Made by a program: the position numbers and the translations under genes. Positions 35,415 to 44,241 of a DNA stretch of 64,000 nucleotides are shown here, piece by piece; position 1 is the first letter of the stretch, and each line of letters opens with the position of its first letter. The stretch is from Candidatus Fermentibacterota bacterium (lineage in GTDB: Bacteria > JAFGKV01): the NCBI GenBank assembly GCA_016928395.1, contig JAFGKV010000147.1, positions 62,001-126,000 on the forward strand, in the 5' to 3' direction. The notes below the pieces were generated by a model. The model was given only the letters and a program-made list of their open reading frames with translations, had not been told where the DNA came from and made no database searches.

Positions 35415-35776
35415 CTCTTCCCTCATCGTGAAAACGGCCAGAGTGTCAGATGTACGAAAGCAAGATAGCCAGGCCCCGAGGAGGCGGCAAGACACGGATT
35501 AGGTGCCGGGGTAGGGACAGGCTATCCTCCGCAGACGAAGGGAGTCCTCAAACCCTTCGTGGCTGGAGGTGCGGCAGAGCACACCGGCTGGTGTGTGGGC
35601 TCGCGCGGGAGCAAGCAGGTGTGCAGGAGGGCACGGTGTCATACCCCTTCAGGCCCTGAAGCCATCCTTCATGCCAGCGTTGCTCTCTTCTGTCGCCGAG
35701 CCACACTCGGACCTGCCGCCTTGACAGCGTCACCGGCATTCTTGACCAGCGGGGTGGTCTCTGCGGATGGTTGCTA
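35415..35776. other. Divergent intergenic region before the PTS IIA gene
   Basis: Holds the promoter of the minus-strand envelope cluster, which I could not read, and upstream sequence of the PTS IIA promoter. No supportable gene or RNA seen in about 360 bases. Confidence 0.4.
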
Positions 35777-35805
35777 TTGACATGGGGGCACCCTGCATGC
35801 AGAAT
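35777..35805 (+). promoter_or_regulatory. Sigma-70-type promoter of the PTS IIA gene
   Basis: Perfect -35 TTGACA at 35777-35782, a 17-base spacer, and CAGAAT (4 of 6) at 35800-35805. Transcription would begin about 35812, leaving a short leader with GGGAGGA before ATG 35840. Confidence 0.6.
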
Positions 35806-35839
35806 ACTGTCAGACATATCTCGCTGGGAGGATACTACT

Positions 35840-36334
35840 ATGCTCGTGAGCAGTTTGCTGAGCCCCGCCACAGTCGCGACCGGACTCTCCCTGGAAAGCA
35901 AACAGGAGGTGCTTGAGCGTCTCGTTAGCCTAGCGGCGACGTTCGGCACGGTCGTCAACCGCTCTGCTGCGCTGACTGCGCTGTTGGAGCGTGAGGGGCT
36001 CTGCAGCACGGCGATCGGCCACGGTATTGCCATACCGCATGCGACCCAGCCGTTGCCAGGGGTATTCAAGGGCGTGGCCTTGTCGGTCGTGCGCTTGGAA
36101 CGGGGCCTCGATCTTGACGCGCCGGATGGTGAACCAGTGCGGCTCTTTGTGCTCATGGGTACGGATGATCGCAAGCAGCACCTGCAAGTCTTGGGGCGGT
36201 TGGCCCGGCTGTTCCGTTGCGACCAACTTCGAGCCGAACTCATGCAGGCCCCGACAAGCGAGGCCTTCACCGATTCGTTGGCGAAGGCCGACAATGCGCT
36301 CAATCGGCTGAATGGCACCCTGAGCTCCCCCTGA
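35840..36334 (+). CDS. PTS EIIA domain protein, fructose/nitrogen (PtsN) type
   Basis: A 164-residue single EIIA domain of the fructose/mannitol/PtsN family. The phosphorylated histidine is His67 in GHGIAIPHAT; VRLFVLMGTDDRKQHLQVLG and LARLFRCDQLRAELMQA are typical. In proteobacteria PtsN receives phosphate from a PEP-dependent relay and regulates potassium and nitrogen functions rather than sugar uptake. No EIIB/EIIC, HPr or EI is in the window, so a regulatory role is more likely. ATG 35840 has GGGAGGA about 9 bases upstream; an upstream frame beginning at 35771 lies in the promoter and is rejected. Confidence 0.88.
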   Translation: MLVSSLLSPATVATGLSLESKQEVLERLVSLAATFGTVVNRSAALTALLEREGLCSTAIGHGIAIPHATQPLPGVFKGVALSVVRLERGLDLDAPDGEPVRLFVLMGTDDRKQHLQVLGRLARLFRCDQLRAELMQAPTSEAFTDSLAKADNALNRLNGTLSSP

Positions 36335-36418
36335 CGGTCGGTAGTCGCCGAGAGGATCGCGGATTGCTCGCCATGCGGTATTCATTGAAGCCCCGCGCCT
36401 GATCTCGGGCGAGGGACA

Positions 36419-38260
36419 CTACTTCAAAGGCGCAGAGAATGTCTCCTCAATCAGATGCAGCACATTCTGAGGAAGCTCACAGGCAAGAAACTCCTTCACA
36501 TCACGAGCTGACTTTTCCGACTTCTGCGCCCGATTGAGCGAGGCCCGGCTTATCCGGAATCGACAGGCGTGGTCAACAGCGATGATTTCCGCGAATTCGG
36601 CGGCCTGCCGGAGGCGCTGCAGCGATATCGTCAGCGGAAGGAAGAACTCACCGTTGGCGGCGACGCGCAACGGCAGCGAGGTCTCAACCGGTGGTGCCTC
36701 GAGAGGGGGCTGAAGCGCACGGATGTAGAGCACGTTGGCTTGATCCCGGGCCATGTCGGCCCGTTGACTCCACCAGATCGTGGTGGCAAGGCCGGCAAGG
36801 AGAGGAGAGGCTGAGTGCTCCGGGGAATCGAGTATCTCCGAAATGGGCGCCAGATCCGGTGCGGTGGCAAGGAGGCGACGAAAACCCGCAATCCCTATGA
36901 GATAGCCCGAAAGACTGGCCACGGGAACCCAGGCCTTCATGGTGGATGTCAGCTCAATAAGATAGCTGCGCAGCCTGCCGACCAAATGAGTCATCGGTCC
37001 CGGCGAAGCGAGGCGACAGGGGCACGATCTGCTTTCGTCCCATGAGAGCAAGGTAGGGAGTTGCGCCACCGCGATCTGAAACAGCGCACGGGGACCCCGG
37101 GCCATGAGATCCTCGGCCTCCGCCGACGGCACAATGACCGGAGATCCGCGTTCCATTGTGACCTGGAGCCAGCCGCAATCCCAGGACACCGCCAGCAGGA
37201 AGCGCTGGTATGGCTGCTGAAGAGCCAACAGTCTGGAAAGCCTATCGACATGGATCATGCTGGGGGTGCTGTCCTTGGTGGACGGGGGAGGCATCAGGGA
37301 GGTCGCGACAAGCAGGCGCAACAGGTCGAGAGCGAAGTCTCCAGGCGGAGTTACCCTGACCAAGGATGTGTCGCGTGCCGCACGGGAGGGTCGGCTGAAT
37401 CGCTTAAACAGGCGGGGGATCGCACGGGCTACGGGCTTGTCTGCCTCAAGGGAGATCGAAATCTCCCTCAAGGCAGAACTTGGATCCAGATCCTTCGGGC
37501 GGGCAAGTCCGAGAAGCAAGATCTCCTGAAGCGGGTTGTGACTCCCCGTTCCATGGTAGCGCATATACCGTGGCCACGAGAACACCTCCGGCGAGCCTGT
37601 TCCTAGCAGGATCGCCAGCCGGGCGGCAGGCTGAGGCGAGGGCGACGACTGCAGTGTTTCCATGGCGAGCAACTGGCGCAAGGAAAGTGCGGGGATCTGC
37701 GAAGCCCACGATCGCCTGACCTGATAGTAGGTGCCGGCCAGGGCATGCAATGCGCGCAGGTACGAGGCTGACTCACGGACAGTCTGCCGTGGAATGACCC
37801 CCTGTGCCATGTAGGCGACCATGGCCTGCGCCAGGCTCCCTTGCAGAGTCCACGCAGCATCGGAGAGGAAGGCATACTCCAGTGGCATCAGAGGCTTGTC
37901 GTGTGTATCGATACGAAACGCAAGCCCCAGCTCCACAAGGCGTTGACCGAAGCTCTCACCCAGCGACGGGGGCGAGAGTTCGAGAAGGAGCTTCTGGAGC
38001 GCAAGGCGGTATTGGTTGCGTTCTGATTCGGTGAGCTGCCGAACCTGAAGGAGAATCCACTCCCTACGCCCAAGAAAGCGACACAGCTTGTCCTGAAGCA
38101 TGAGCCCCCGAAAGTGATCGCCCCTGGTAAGGCCGATCCCCAGATACTGCGCCATATGCTCCACGAGGGCAGGGCTGGATGAGAGTATCTGTGCCATCAG
38201 TATGGGAGGGCGCAGTCGGCGGGCATTCGTGGCGGTTTTCGGATCAGTTCGCGCGCTCAA
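36419..38260 (-). CDS. Helicase_C_3 (XPB-associated)-like protein, function unknown
   Basis: A 613-residue protein without helicase motifs. The C-terminal part (about 535-610) follows the pattern of the helicase-associated domain common in large actinobacterial proteins: LPLRVAANGEFFLPLTISLQ, then LRQAAEFAEIIAVDHACRFR and a terminal LPQNVLHLIEETF. The rest is helix-rich and resembles repeated winged-helix-like segments in the same family. The function of such proteins is unknown; DNA binding is a guess. The start is TTG 38260, overlapping the cphA stop (TTGA) with GGGGAA upstream; the next ATG (38197) has no ribosome site. Translational coupling to cphA is therefore likely. Confidence 0.6.
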   Translation of the reverse strand: MSARTDPKTATNARRLRPPILMAQILSSSPALVEHMAQYLGIGLTRGDHFRGLMLQDKLCRFLGRREWILLQVRQLTESERNQYRLALQKLLLELSPPSLGESFGQRLVELGLAFRIDTHDKPLMPLEYAFLSDAAWTLQGSLAQAMVAYMAQGVIPRQTVRESASYLRALHALAGTYYQVRRSWASQIPALSLRQLLAMETLQSSPSPQPAARLAILLGTGSPEVFSWPRYMRYHGTGSHNPLQEILLLGLARPKDLDPSSALREISISLEADKPVARAIPRLFKRFSRPSRAARDTSLVRVTPPGDFALDLLRLLVATSLMPPPSTKDSTPSMIHVDRLSRLLALQQPYQRFLLAVSWDCGWLQVTMERGSPVIVPSAEAEDLMARGPRALFQIAVAQLPTLLSWDESRSCPCRLASPGPMTHLVGRLRSYLIELTSTMKAWVPVASLSGYLIGIAGFRRLLATAPDLAPISEILDSPEHSASPLLAGLATTIWWSQRADMARDQANVLYIRALQPPLEAPPVETSLPLRVAANGEFFLPLTISLQRLRQAAEFAEIIAVDHACRFRISRASLNRAQKSEKSARDVKEFLACELPQNVLHLIEETFSAPLK

Positions 38261-40911
38261 AACGACATTTCCCCGATTCCGGCGGCGGTAGTGCCCGGCG
38301 TATTCTGCATGTGCCGACGATTCGCACGGAGCACGTCGAGCGCGATATCCCCGCGGGCGGTCATCACCAGCACCACATCACCCGTGCGGGCGGCATCCAG
38401 TGCCTGCACCATCGCTGATTCCTCGCTTTCATACCTTTGGATGTGCTCTGGCGGCACCCCGACCATGGACAGACCTCTTGCCAGCAACTCCGTGGTACTC
38501 CCAGGCTCACGACCCCGCCGGTACCGGGGATCCTCGTACAGATAGGTCTCGTCAGCCACGGCCCCGAGGATGCTGCCGATGGCGATGATATCCTCGTCCC
38601 GGCGATCACCGACCGCGTTCAACACGAAGAGCTTTCTCCGGAATTGGCTTCGCCGAAGGTAATCGACCAGCGCCTCATAGGCGGCAGGGTTGTGGGCATA
38701 GTCGATCATGACCCAGAAATCGTCTCGGGGTACCAGGTTCATCCGGCCGGGCAACTGGGTGAGAGAAGGGAAAAAGGAGAGTAATCCCTGACGAACAGTA
38801 TCAACCTTGACTCCCAGACTGAATGCAGCAAGAGAGGCCGCCATGACATTCTGGATGTTGAACTCAGCAGCGCCGCCAAGGGTGACCGGGATGTCGGCCG
38901 CCTTTGCCAGCGGGTGTACGGTTCCGTCAGCAACAAGAGTCACATAGCCGTTTTGATAGGTAGACGCGGTTCTCCCGCGCTCAATGTGATGGGTGAGGAC
39001 GTCACTCTCGGGGTCCATAGAGAAATATGCGATGTTCTCAGAGCAATGTCGTGCCATATCCCGGCAATACGGATCGTCTGCGTTGAGTACCGAGTATCCA
39101 CCGGGCCGAACCACTTCCGCCACGATGGACTTCAGAAACGCCAGATCATCCAAGGTCTTCACGTTACCCAGATTCAAGTGATCCGCGCACACATTCAGAA
39201 CGATTCCGACATCGGCGTTCTTGTACCCAAGACCATCCCGCAAGAGCCCACCCCGGGCGGTCTCCAGCACGGCGCAGTCGATGGTGGGATCGCGGAGTAC
39301 CACTCCTGCGGAGTGGGGTCCGCTCATGTCGCCCTTCACCATCAGACGTCCACCGATGTAGATGCCATCCGTGCATGTCATACCCACCGCATACCCGGCG
39401 GTCTTCATGATGTGTGCCGCCAAGCGCACCGTGGTGGTCTTGCCATTGGTGCCGGTGACGGAGATGATTGGGATGTCGGTTTGCGAGCCCGGAGGGAACA
39501 GCATATCGAGGATGGGTGCCGCCACATTCCGGGGCTTCCCCTTAGCAGGGGCGAGATGCGCCCTGAGGCCGGGCGCGGCATTCACCTCGATCACTGCGCT
39601 TCCAGTTTCGGTGATCGGCACGTCTATCCGAGGGGCCAGTATATCGATGCCGGCCACGTCCAGCCCAATGATCCTGGCCACTCGTTCGGCGATGAACCGA
39701 TTCGTGGGGTGCAAGTCGTCCGTCACATCCTCGGCAGAGCCTCCGGTGCTGAGGTTTGCCGTCAGCTCAAGATTGAAAACCTCGCCCTCGGGGAGTATCG
39801 CCTCCATGGTGTAGCCAGCCTGGGTAAGGAGTCGATGGGTGGTCTTGGAGACGACCAATCGCGTCATTTCCCTTTCGTGGCCGATACCACGACGGGGATT
39901 GGTGTTCTCGATCTCGATGAGCCGCTCGATGGAGTGGATGCCGTCTCCAATCACATGGGCGGGATCGCGGCGCACCGCGGCAATGAACCGTCCTCCCACG
40001 ACCAGCAGCCGGAAATCGACGCCGCGGATCATCTGCTCGACCACGATTTCCCGCGAGTACTCCTTCGCCTTGGCAAACGCAATCTCCATCTCTTCGTCGC
40101 TGGAGATACCGATGGTCACGCCTTTTCCATGGTGGCCGTCAAGTGGCTTCACAACCACTGGGTACCCTATCCACGCGGCATCCTCCTTGGCAGCCGAGAT
40201 GTTCGAACACTTCGTGCCCCGGGGTACCGGAATCCCCGCATCGCGAAGCATTCCCGTGGTGAGCGCCTTGTCTCCGGCCGTCTCTACGCCGATGAATCCC
40301 GTTCCCGAGGTGATGGTCGCCTTGACGAGCTTTTGGAACCGCCCTTCACCTAGCTGGATGAGACGATAGTCGTCGAGCCGGAGTACCGTGATCCGGCGTC
40401 GTTCCGCCTCTTCGACGATAGCCGCGGTCGATGGGCCCAACCGGTTGTCGTCCAAGATAGTGAGCAAACGTTTTACTGTGGCCTCAAGATCATAGGCCTT
40501 GCCGGCAAGGATGGCCTCCACAAGAGCCAAAGCCTCCTCGCCCGCCATGATTCCCGCCTTGTCGACCCAGTAGCTGAAGATCACATCGTACACGCCTGGC
40601 GACCCCGCATTGCGGGTCTTGCCAAAGCCGACAGGCATGTACGCGATGGTCTGGAGCTCGAGGGCGACATGCTCGATAACGTGGGTCAGGAGAGTGCCCT
40701 CATGCATACGTTCGACAAAACCACCGGGAATGCCTTTACTGCATCGATGATCCCCCAGGCTGGGGATGCACTCCAGTAGTCTTTCCGGGAACCCGTCGAG
40801 CTCTGACGTGAAGACCTCATCGTAGTCCTCGAGGTCGATGGTCATGACTATCACGGGCCGCAAGCTGTAGTAGTTGGCGCCGTGGAGTGCCTTGATGCCC
40901 AAAGTCTTCAT
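38257..40911 (-). CDS. cphA: Cyanophycin synthetase
   Basis: An 884-residue, full-length CphA. The N-terminal domain (about 1-160) contains HEGTLLTHVIEHVALELQ, the stretch where some CphA1 enzymes hold a hidden primer-producing hydrolase site. An ATP-grasp domain (about 190-480) has YPVVVKPLDGHHGKGVTIGI and AVIEVNAAPGLRAHLAP, and a Mur-ligase-like domain (about 480-884) has the P-loop GTNGKTTT, DYAHNPAAYEAL and GDRRDEDI. It polymerises Asp and Arg, using ATP, into the storage polymer cyanophycin in the cytoplasm. No cyanophycinase is in view. Upstream by 90 bases is a SpeD-fold gene, and its stop overlaps the Helicase_C_3-like gene. Confidence 0.95.
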   Translation of the reverse strand: MKTLGIKALHGANYYSLRPVIVMTIDLEDYDEVFTSELDGFPERLLECIPSLGDHRCSKGIPGGFVERMHEGTLLTHVIEHVALELQTIAYMPVGFGKTRNAGSPGVYDVIFSYWVDKAGIMAGEEALALVEAILAGKAYDLEATVKRLLTILDDNRLGPSTAAIVEEAERRRITVLRLDDYRLIQLGEGRFQKLVKATITSGTGFIGVETAGDKALTTGMLRDAGIPVPRGTKCSNISAAKEDAAWIGYPVVVKPLDGHHGKGVTIGISSDEEMEIAFAKAKEYSREIVVEQMIRGVDFRLLVVGGRFIAAVRRDPAHVIGDGIHSIERLIEIENTNPRRGIGHEREMTRLVVSKTTHRLLTQAGYTMEAILPEGEVFNLELTANLSTGGSAEDVTDDLHPTNRFIAERVARIIGLDVAGIDILAPRIDVPITETGSAVIEVNAAPGLRAHLAPAKGKPRNVAAPILDMLFPPGSQTDIPIISVTGTNGKTTTVRLAAHIMKTAGYAVGMTCTDGIYIGGRLMVKGDMSGPHSAGVVLRDPTIDCAVLETARGGLLRDGLGYKNADVGIVLNVCADHLNLGNVKTLDDLAFLKSIVAEVVRPGGYSVLNADDPYCRDMARHCSENIAYFSMDPESDVLTHHIERGRTASTYQNGYVTLVADGTVHPLAKAADIPVTLGGAAEFNIQNVMAASLAAFSLGVKVDTVRQGLLSFFPSLTQLPGRMNLVPRDDFWVMIDYAHNPAAYEALVDYLRRSQFRRKLFVLNAVGDRRDEDIIAIGSILGAVADETYLYEDPRYRRGREPGSTTELLARGLSMVGVPPEHIQRYESEESAMVQALDAARTGDVVLVMTARGDIALDVLRANRRHMQNTPGTTAAGIGEMSF

Positions 40912-41001
40912 GGCAGATTAGGGCATCCTTTCATGATCTGAGGGGTTTCGTAGGCTCGGAATGGACAGCAGGGAGGCTGGCGCATGGCACGGGAAGTCCG
41001 G

Positions 41002-41355
41002 TCAGCACTCATGTAAGGCGCCCCGACCAATCTCCAAGGCAATATGATGTGATGCATTGAACGCCGCGAGGAGGCGTTCAATGCAGGGAGAGGTCTGCAG
41101 CGAGGCCGTGGCCATGATGTCGGCAGTTACCATGCCTTCCTTTGGCCATGCCTTCATGACCACATGGGCCACATCAGCCATAGCGACTCCCGTGACCGAG
41201 TCTTCACCGGTGCTGCACACGTGGGTGAAAATCACATGAATGCCCAAAGCTCGTGCAGTCGACCCGAGAGCCTCTCCCAACACTGCCTTGTCGGCAAGGA
41301 CCGAAGCGGGGCATCCACTCAGCTCAACCAAGAGCTGCCGGGCAACGGTTTCCAT
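41002..41355 (-). CDS. SpeD-fold (AdoMet decarboxylase-like) pseudoenzyme
   Basis: A 117-residue protein that aligns without gaps through residue 85 to bacterial AdoMet decarboxylase (SpeD): LLVELSGCPASVL, GEALGSTARALGIHVI, TGVAMADVAHVVMKAWPKEG and DIMATA match the family's length and pattern. The catalytic positions of Thermotoga SpeD are all changed: Ser63, which becomes the pyruvoyl group, is Ala63; Glu62 is Val; Ser55 is Thr; His68 is Lys; Cys83 is Thr. It cannot self-process into the pyruvoyl enzyme, so a non-decarboxylase role (ligand binding or regulation) is likely. ATG 41355 has GGGAGGA at 6 bases. It lies 90 bases upstream of cphA on the same strand. Confidence 0.72.
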   Translation of the reverse strand: METVARQLLVELSGCPASVLADKAVLGEALGSTARALGIHVIFTHVCSTGEDSVTGVAMADVAHVVMKAWPKEGMVTADIMATASLQTSPCIERLLAAFNASHHIALEIGRGALHEC

Positions 41356-41463
41356 GGGCATTCCTCCCAATCAGAATGCGGCGGCTTGCCGATTCGCCCA
41401 GAATGACGCACACTGGATCGTGCGGGCACTGGGGCCTCTTTGCGTGATTGAGACCATCAGGCT

Positions 41464-41496
41464 GCCGCGCGGGAGGTCGCTGATCTCCCGCGCGGC
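41464..41496 (-). terminator. 12-bp hairpin after the ferredoxin gene
   Basis: GCCGCGCGGGAG (41464-41475) pairs perfectly with CTCCCGCGCGGC (41485-41496) around a 9-base loop, starting 9 bases beyond the ferredoxin stop. No T-run follows, so it may attenuate rather than stop transcription into the SpeD-like and cphA genes. Confidence 0.6.
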
Positions 41497-41505
41497 GCCA
41501 GGAGG

Positions 41506-41679
41506 CTAGCCAGGCAGGGAAATGGCTCCCTCGGGGCACTCATCAACGCAGACGCCGCACTCTATGCAGTCATCCTCGCTGATAATGGCGACCTTCTCAA
41601 CCGTTATCGCCTCAACGGGGCACACGGGAACACAGGATTCACACCCGGTGCACTTGGTGGCATCGACGATGGCGGCCAT
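41506..41679 (-). CDS. 2[4Fe-4S] ferredoxin
   Basis: A 57-residue clostridial-type ferredoxin. Cys10, 13, 16 and 20 (CTGCESCVPVCP) and Cys38, 41, 44 and 48 (CIECGVCVDECP) ligate two [4Fe-4S] clusters. It carries low-potential electrons for oxidoreductases or SAM-radical enzymes in the cytoplasm. The ATG at 41679 has a strong GGAGGAG 7 bases upstream; a longer frame from 41715 adds 12 residues without a ribosome site. It is the first gene of the minus-strand group leading to cphA but is separated from it by a strong hairpin. Confidence 0.95.
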   Translation of the reverse strand: MAAIVDATKCTGCESCVPVCPVEAITVEKVAIISEDDCIECGVCVDECPEGAISLPG

Positions 41680-41940
41680 GGTGAGTCTCCTCCACATAAG
41701 GTGTGCAACACACAATCCGAGCAGGGGTCAACCGTCCCCTTCTCAGTGCATAAACGAAGAAACTACTCAGGGCGAGGCCATCGTCGTCAAGGATTTCCTT
41801 ATCGAGGCATGATGGCGACCGCAGAAGCGAGCCCTGGGTGGGGATTCTCGCTAGGGACAAGAGGCGGTAACAAGACAGGGTGCATACGGGCAGGGTGCGC
41901 ACCGTATGCCCTTGGCCACCACAGCCACGCGACGCGGTGT

Positions 41941-42372
41941 TCACTCAGCCCAGGGGGGCTTCTTCTTGCCCAGCCCCTCCTTCATCTTCCTTTCCAGGTC
42001 CGCGAGGCGTTCCTGCTGGCGGCGCTTGACGGCGGCGGCGGAGAGGGAGGCGCCAAGCTTCTCCTGCTCTTCCCGCTTGCGCTCACGGTGCTTGCGCATC
42101 TCATCCTCAAGTTCGGGGATGGTCTGCTCCGGAAGGTCTCGAAGGTTCTCTGGCTTACGAAGGTAGACCCGCGTCTCGAAAGAGGTGCGAACAGTACGGA
42201 GAACCTCTTCCTGTTCCAGGCGGTTCACCATATGGTAGACCAGTTCAGGCGTCGTGCGCAGGAACTCGGCCAACTCCTCCACGGATGGCGGTGTGCCCTC
42301 TCGGTGCATGAACACGCGGACGCCCGCGACGGTGAGATGGGCCTGAGTGAGAAACGAACGATCATCGTTCAT
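41941..42372 (-). CDS. Winged-helix protein with lysine-rich coiled-coil tail
   Basis: A 143-residue basic protein. Residues about 8-70 form a winged helix-turn-helix (VFMHREGTPPSVEELAEFLR, then TTPELVYHMVNRLEQEEVLR with a wing at VYLRKP). Residues about 85-140 form a charged helix (ELEDEMRKHRERKREEQEKL) ending KKKPPWAE. ATG 42372 has GGAG about 8 bases upstream, whereas an in-frame extension to 42564 would overlap metG and is rejected. It lies 67 bases after metG on the same strand and is likely co-transcribed. It is probably a DNA- or RNA-binding regulator; no specific family is recognised. Confidence 0.7.
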   Translation of the reverse strand: MNDDRSFLTQAHLTVAGVRVFMHREGTPPSVEELAEFLRTTPELVYHMVNRLEQEEVLRTVRTSFETRVYLRKPENLRDLPEQTIPELEDEMRKHRERKREEQEKLGASLSAAAVKRRQQERLADLERKMKEGLGKKKPPWAE

Positions 42373-42439
42373 GCGAGAGGCTCCAGCATGCTCATGTGAT
42401 CCCCGGCTCCGTGGCTTTCGCCGGGAGCCCGTCTCGTAA

Positions 42440-44095
42440 CTACTCCATCTTCCTGAAGAGAGGTTCCGCAATACCAAGAGAGCGTCTGGGCTGAAGAGGA
42501 ACTGCCGCGGATGCCCATCGTCGTTCGCCGGGGTGTAGCCCCAAGATTTCCATAATCTTCTCACTAGTGAAGGGCATGAACGGTTCCCCCAGAATAGCCA
42601 AGGCCTTTACGATGTGCAAGCATGTGTGCAGGGTTGTGCCGCAGCGCCCGAGGTCCTCCTTCCGCTGTCTCCATGGTGCCTCGTAGTCAAAAAAGCGGTT
42701 CCCCATGCGGGCCAGATCCATCACCGCTCCTACGGCGTTCTTGAAGCGAAACGCATCGAGTTCTTCGCCCACGACGCCGGGCAGTCTCTCCAGGTGGGCG
42801 GCCATTTCTTCCGCCTCAGCCGTGACTACCGCAGGTTCCGGCACCGCATTGCCGAAATAGCGAGCCACGAAGGTCAGAGTGCGATGAACGAAGTTGCCCA
42901 TAGTCCCCACCAGTTCATCATTATTGCGGCGCATCAGGTCATCGGGCTTGAAGGCCGTCCGCTGGGCTTCGGGAGCTATGAATGTCAGGTAGTAGCGCAG
43001 CGGATCAGGGTCAGCGTCGCGAAGGTACTCATGAATCCACACCGCTGTGCCCCGGCTCTTCGACATCTTCTCTTCGTCTTTGCCGGGGAACTGGAAGTTC
43101 ACGAAGCAGTTGGCGACGACATTTGTCGGGAGCTGATAGGTTCCTTCCGCCATGAGCATCGCCGGCCACATGAGGGCGTGGAACACTATGTTGTCTTCGC
43201 CGAGGAAATGATAGATGGGAACGTCGGGGTTCTTCCACCAGTCGGCATACGATTCGCGCGGCAGCCCCCGTTGCTCAAGAAGGTCGGCGGTGAAGGTGAC
43301 ATAGCCGATGGGAGCGTCAAACCAGACATAGAGCACCTTGCCGCCCGCATCAGAGTCATCCGAAAGCGGCACAGGCACGCCCCAGGAGAGGTCACGGGTG
43401 ATTGCCCGAGGCTTGAGGCCCTGCTTCAGCATACCCAGCGCGAAGTTCTGCACGCTGGGCCGCCAGCCATCCCTGGCGGAGAGCCATTCTTTGAGTCTGT
43501 CCTCCAACCGGTCCTGGCGGAAGTACCAGTGCGTGGTCTGGCGAACCTCGGGAACAGATCCTGTGATTGCACTGCGAGGATCAATGAGCTCCAACGCATC
43601 CTGGTCTTTGCCGCAATTCTCGCATTGATCGCCCAAAGCCTGCTGTCCACAGAAGGGGCACGTGCCGCGCACGTAACGGTCGGGGAGGAAGATGCCTGCC
43701 TCGGCGTCGAAAAGCTGTTGGGTGCTCCTCTTCTCCAGGAAGCCGTTCCTATTGACGGATAGGAAGAACTCCTGACTCATCGCGGCATGGTGCGGTGACG
43801 ATGTCCGCCCGTACACGTCGAACCTGATGCCCAATCCCTTGAAGTCGCGCTCTTGGGCATCGTGGTAGCGGTGGACCACATCCCGCGGAGTGCACCCCTC
43901 AGCACGGGCACTCAGGGTGGCGGGGACGCCATGATCGTCGGAGCCGCAGATGAACAGGACCTCTCTGCCGACCGACCGGCAGTATCGGGCATATGTGTCG
44001 GCCGGCAGATAGCTCCCCCCAATATGGCCGACATGAAGATTGCCATTGGCGTAGGGTAGCGCGGCGGTGATGAGTACCTTATCATGAGATCCCAT
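42440..44095 (-). CDS. metG: Methionyl-tRNA synthetase
   Basis: A 551-residue class I aminoacyl-tRNA synthetase. The HIGH-type motif is HVGHIGG within ALPYANGNLHVGHIGGSYLP; the zinc knuckle is CPFCGQQALGDQCENCG; the KMSKS loop is KMSKSRG. The anticodon-binding helices follow (YFGNAVPEP to the C-terminus). It charges tRNA-Met with methionine. It lacks the C-terminal EMAP/Arc1p-like dimerisation domain seen in E. coli MetRS, which is a common short form. It is divergent from hypF across a region holding a perfect palindrome at 44217-44241. Confidence 0.96.
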   Translation of the reverse strand: MGSHDKVLITAALPYANGNLHVGHIGGSYLPADTYARYCRSVGREVLFICGSDDHGVPATLSARAEGCTPRDVVHRYHDAQERDFKGLGIRFDVYGRTSSPHHAAMSQEFFLSVNRNGFLEKRSTQQLFDAEAGIFLPDRYVRGTCPFCGQQALGDQCENCGKDQDALELIDPRSAITGSVPEVRQTTHWYFRQDRLEDRLKEWLSARDGWRPSVQNFALGMLKQGLKPRAITRDLSWGVPVPLSDDSDAGGKVLYVWFDAPIGYVTFTADLLEQRGLPRESYADWWKNPDVPIYHFLGEDNIVFHALMWPAMLMAEGTYQLPTNVVANCFVNFQFPGKDEEKMSKSRGTAVWIHEYLRDADPDPLRYYLTFIAPEAQRTAFKPDDLMRRNNDELVGTMGNFVHRTLTFVARYFGNAVPEPAVVTAEAEEMAAHLERLPGVVGEELDAFRFKNAVGAVMDLARMGNRFFDYEAPWRQRKEDLGRCGTTLHTCLHIVKALAILGEPFMPFTSEKIMEILGLHPGERRWASAAVPLQPRRSLGIAEPLFRKME

Positions 44096-44216
44096 GGATC
44101 CTGCCTTGTGCCGTGGGTGAGCGATGGAGCGTTGCCAAACACATAAGGGTATACTGACTCGGTGCCCGATGCAACCATTGCTTTCCCACGAGCAACCGCT
44201 CAGGCTGTTTGGGGTT

Positions 44217-44241
44217 TTGGATCGAGTGATGTTCGATCCAA
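44217..44241. promoter_or_regulatory. Perfect 9-bp inverted repeat in the metG/hypF divergent region
   Basis: TTGGATCGA and TCGATCCAA flank the spacer GTGATGT. It lies about 120 bases upstream of metG and about 155 upstream of hypF. The size (9-7-9) fits a dimeric regulator operator, but it could also be a small hairpin. Confidence 0.45.

Noticed and set aside
38914-40353. 479-codon plus-strand frame opposite cphA
   Set aside because: Antisense shadow of cphA; His/Gly/Arg-rich and without family resemblance.
41680-41940. Promoter or riboswitch upstream of the ferredoxin gene
   Set aside because: A TTGACC is present on the minus strand but no acceptable -10 at 16-18 bases, and no conserved riboswitch core could be recognised.
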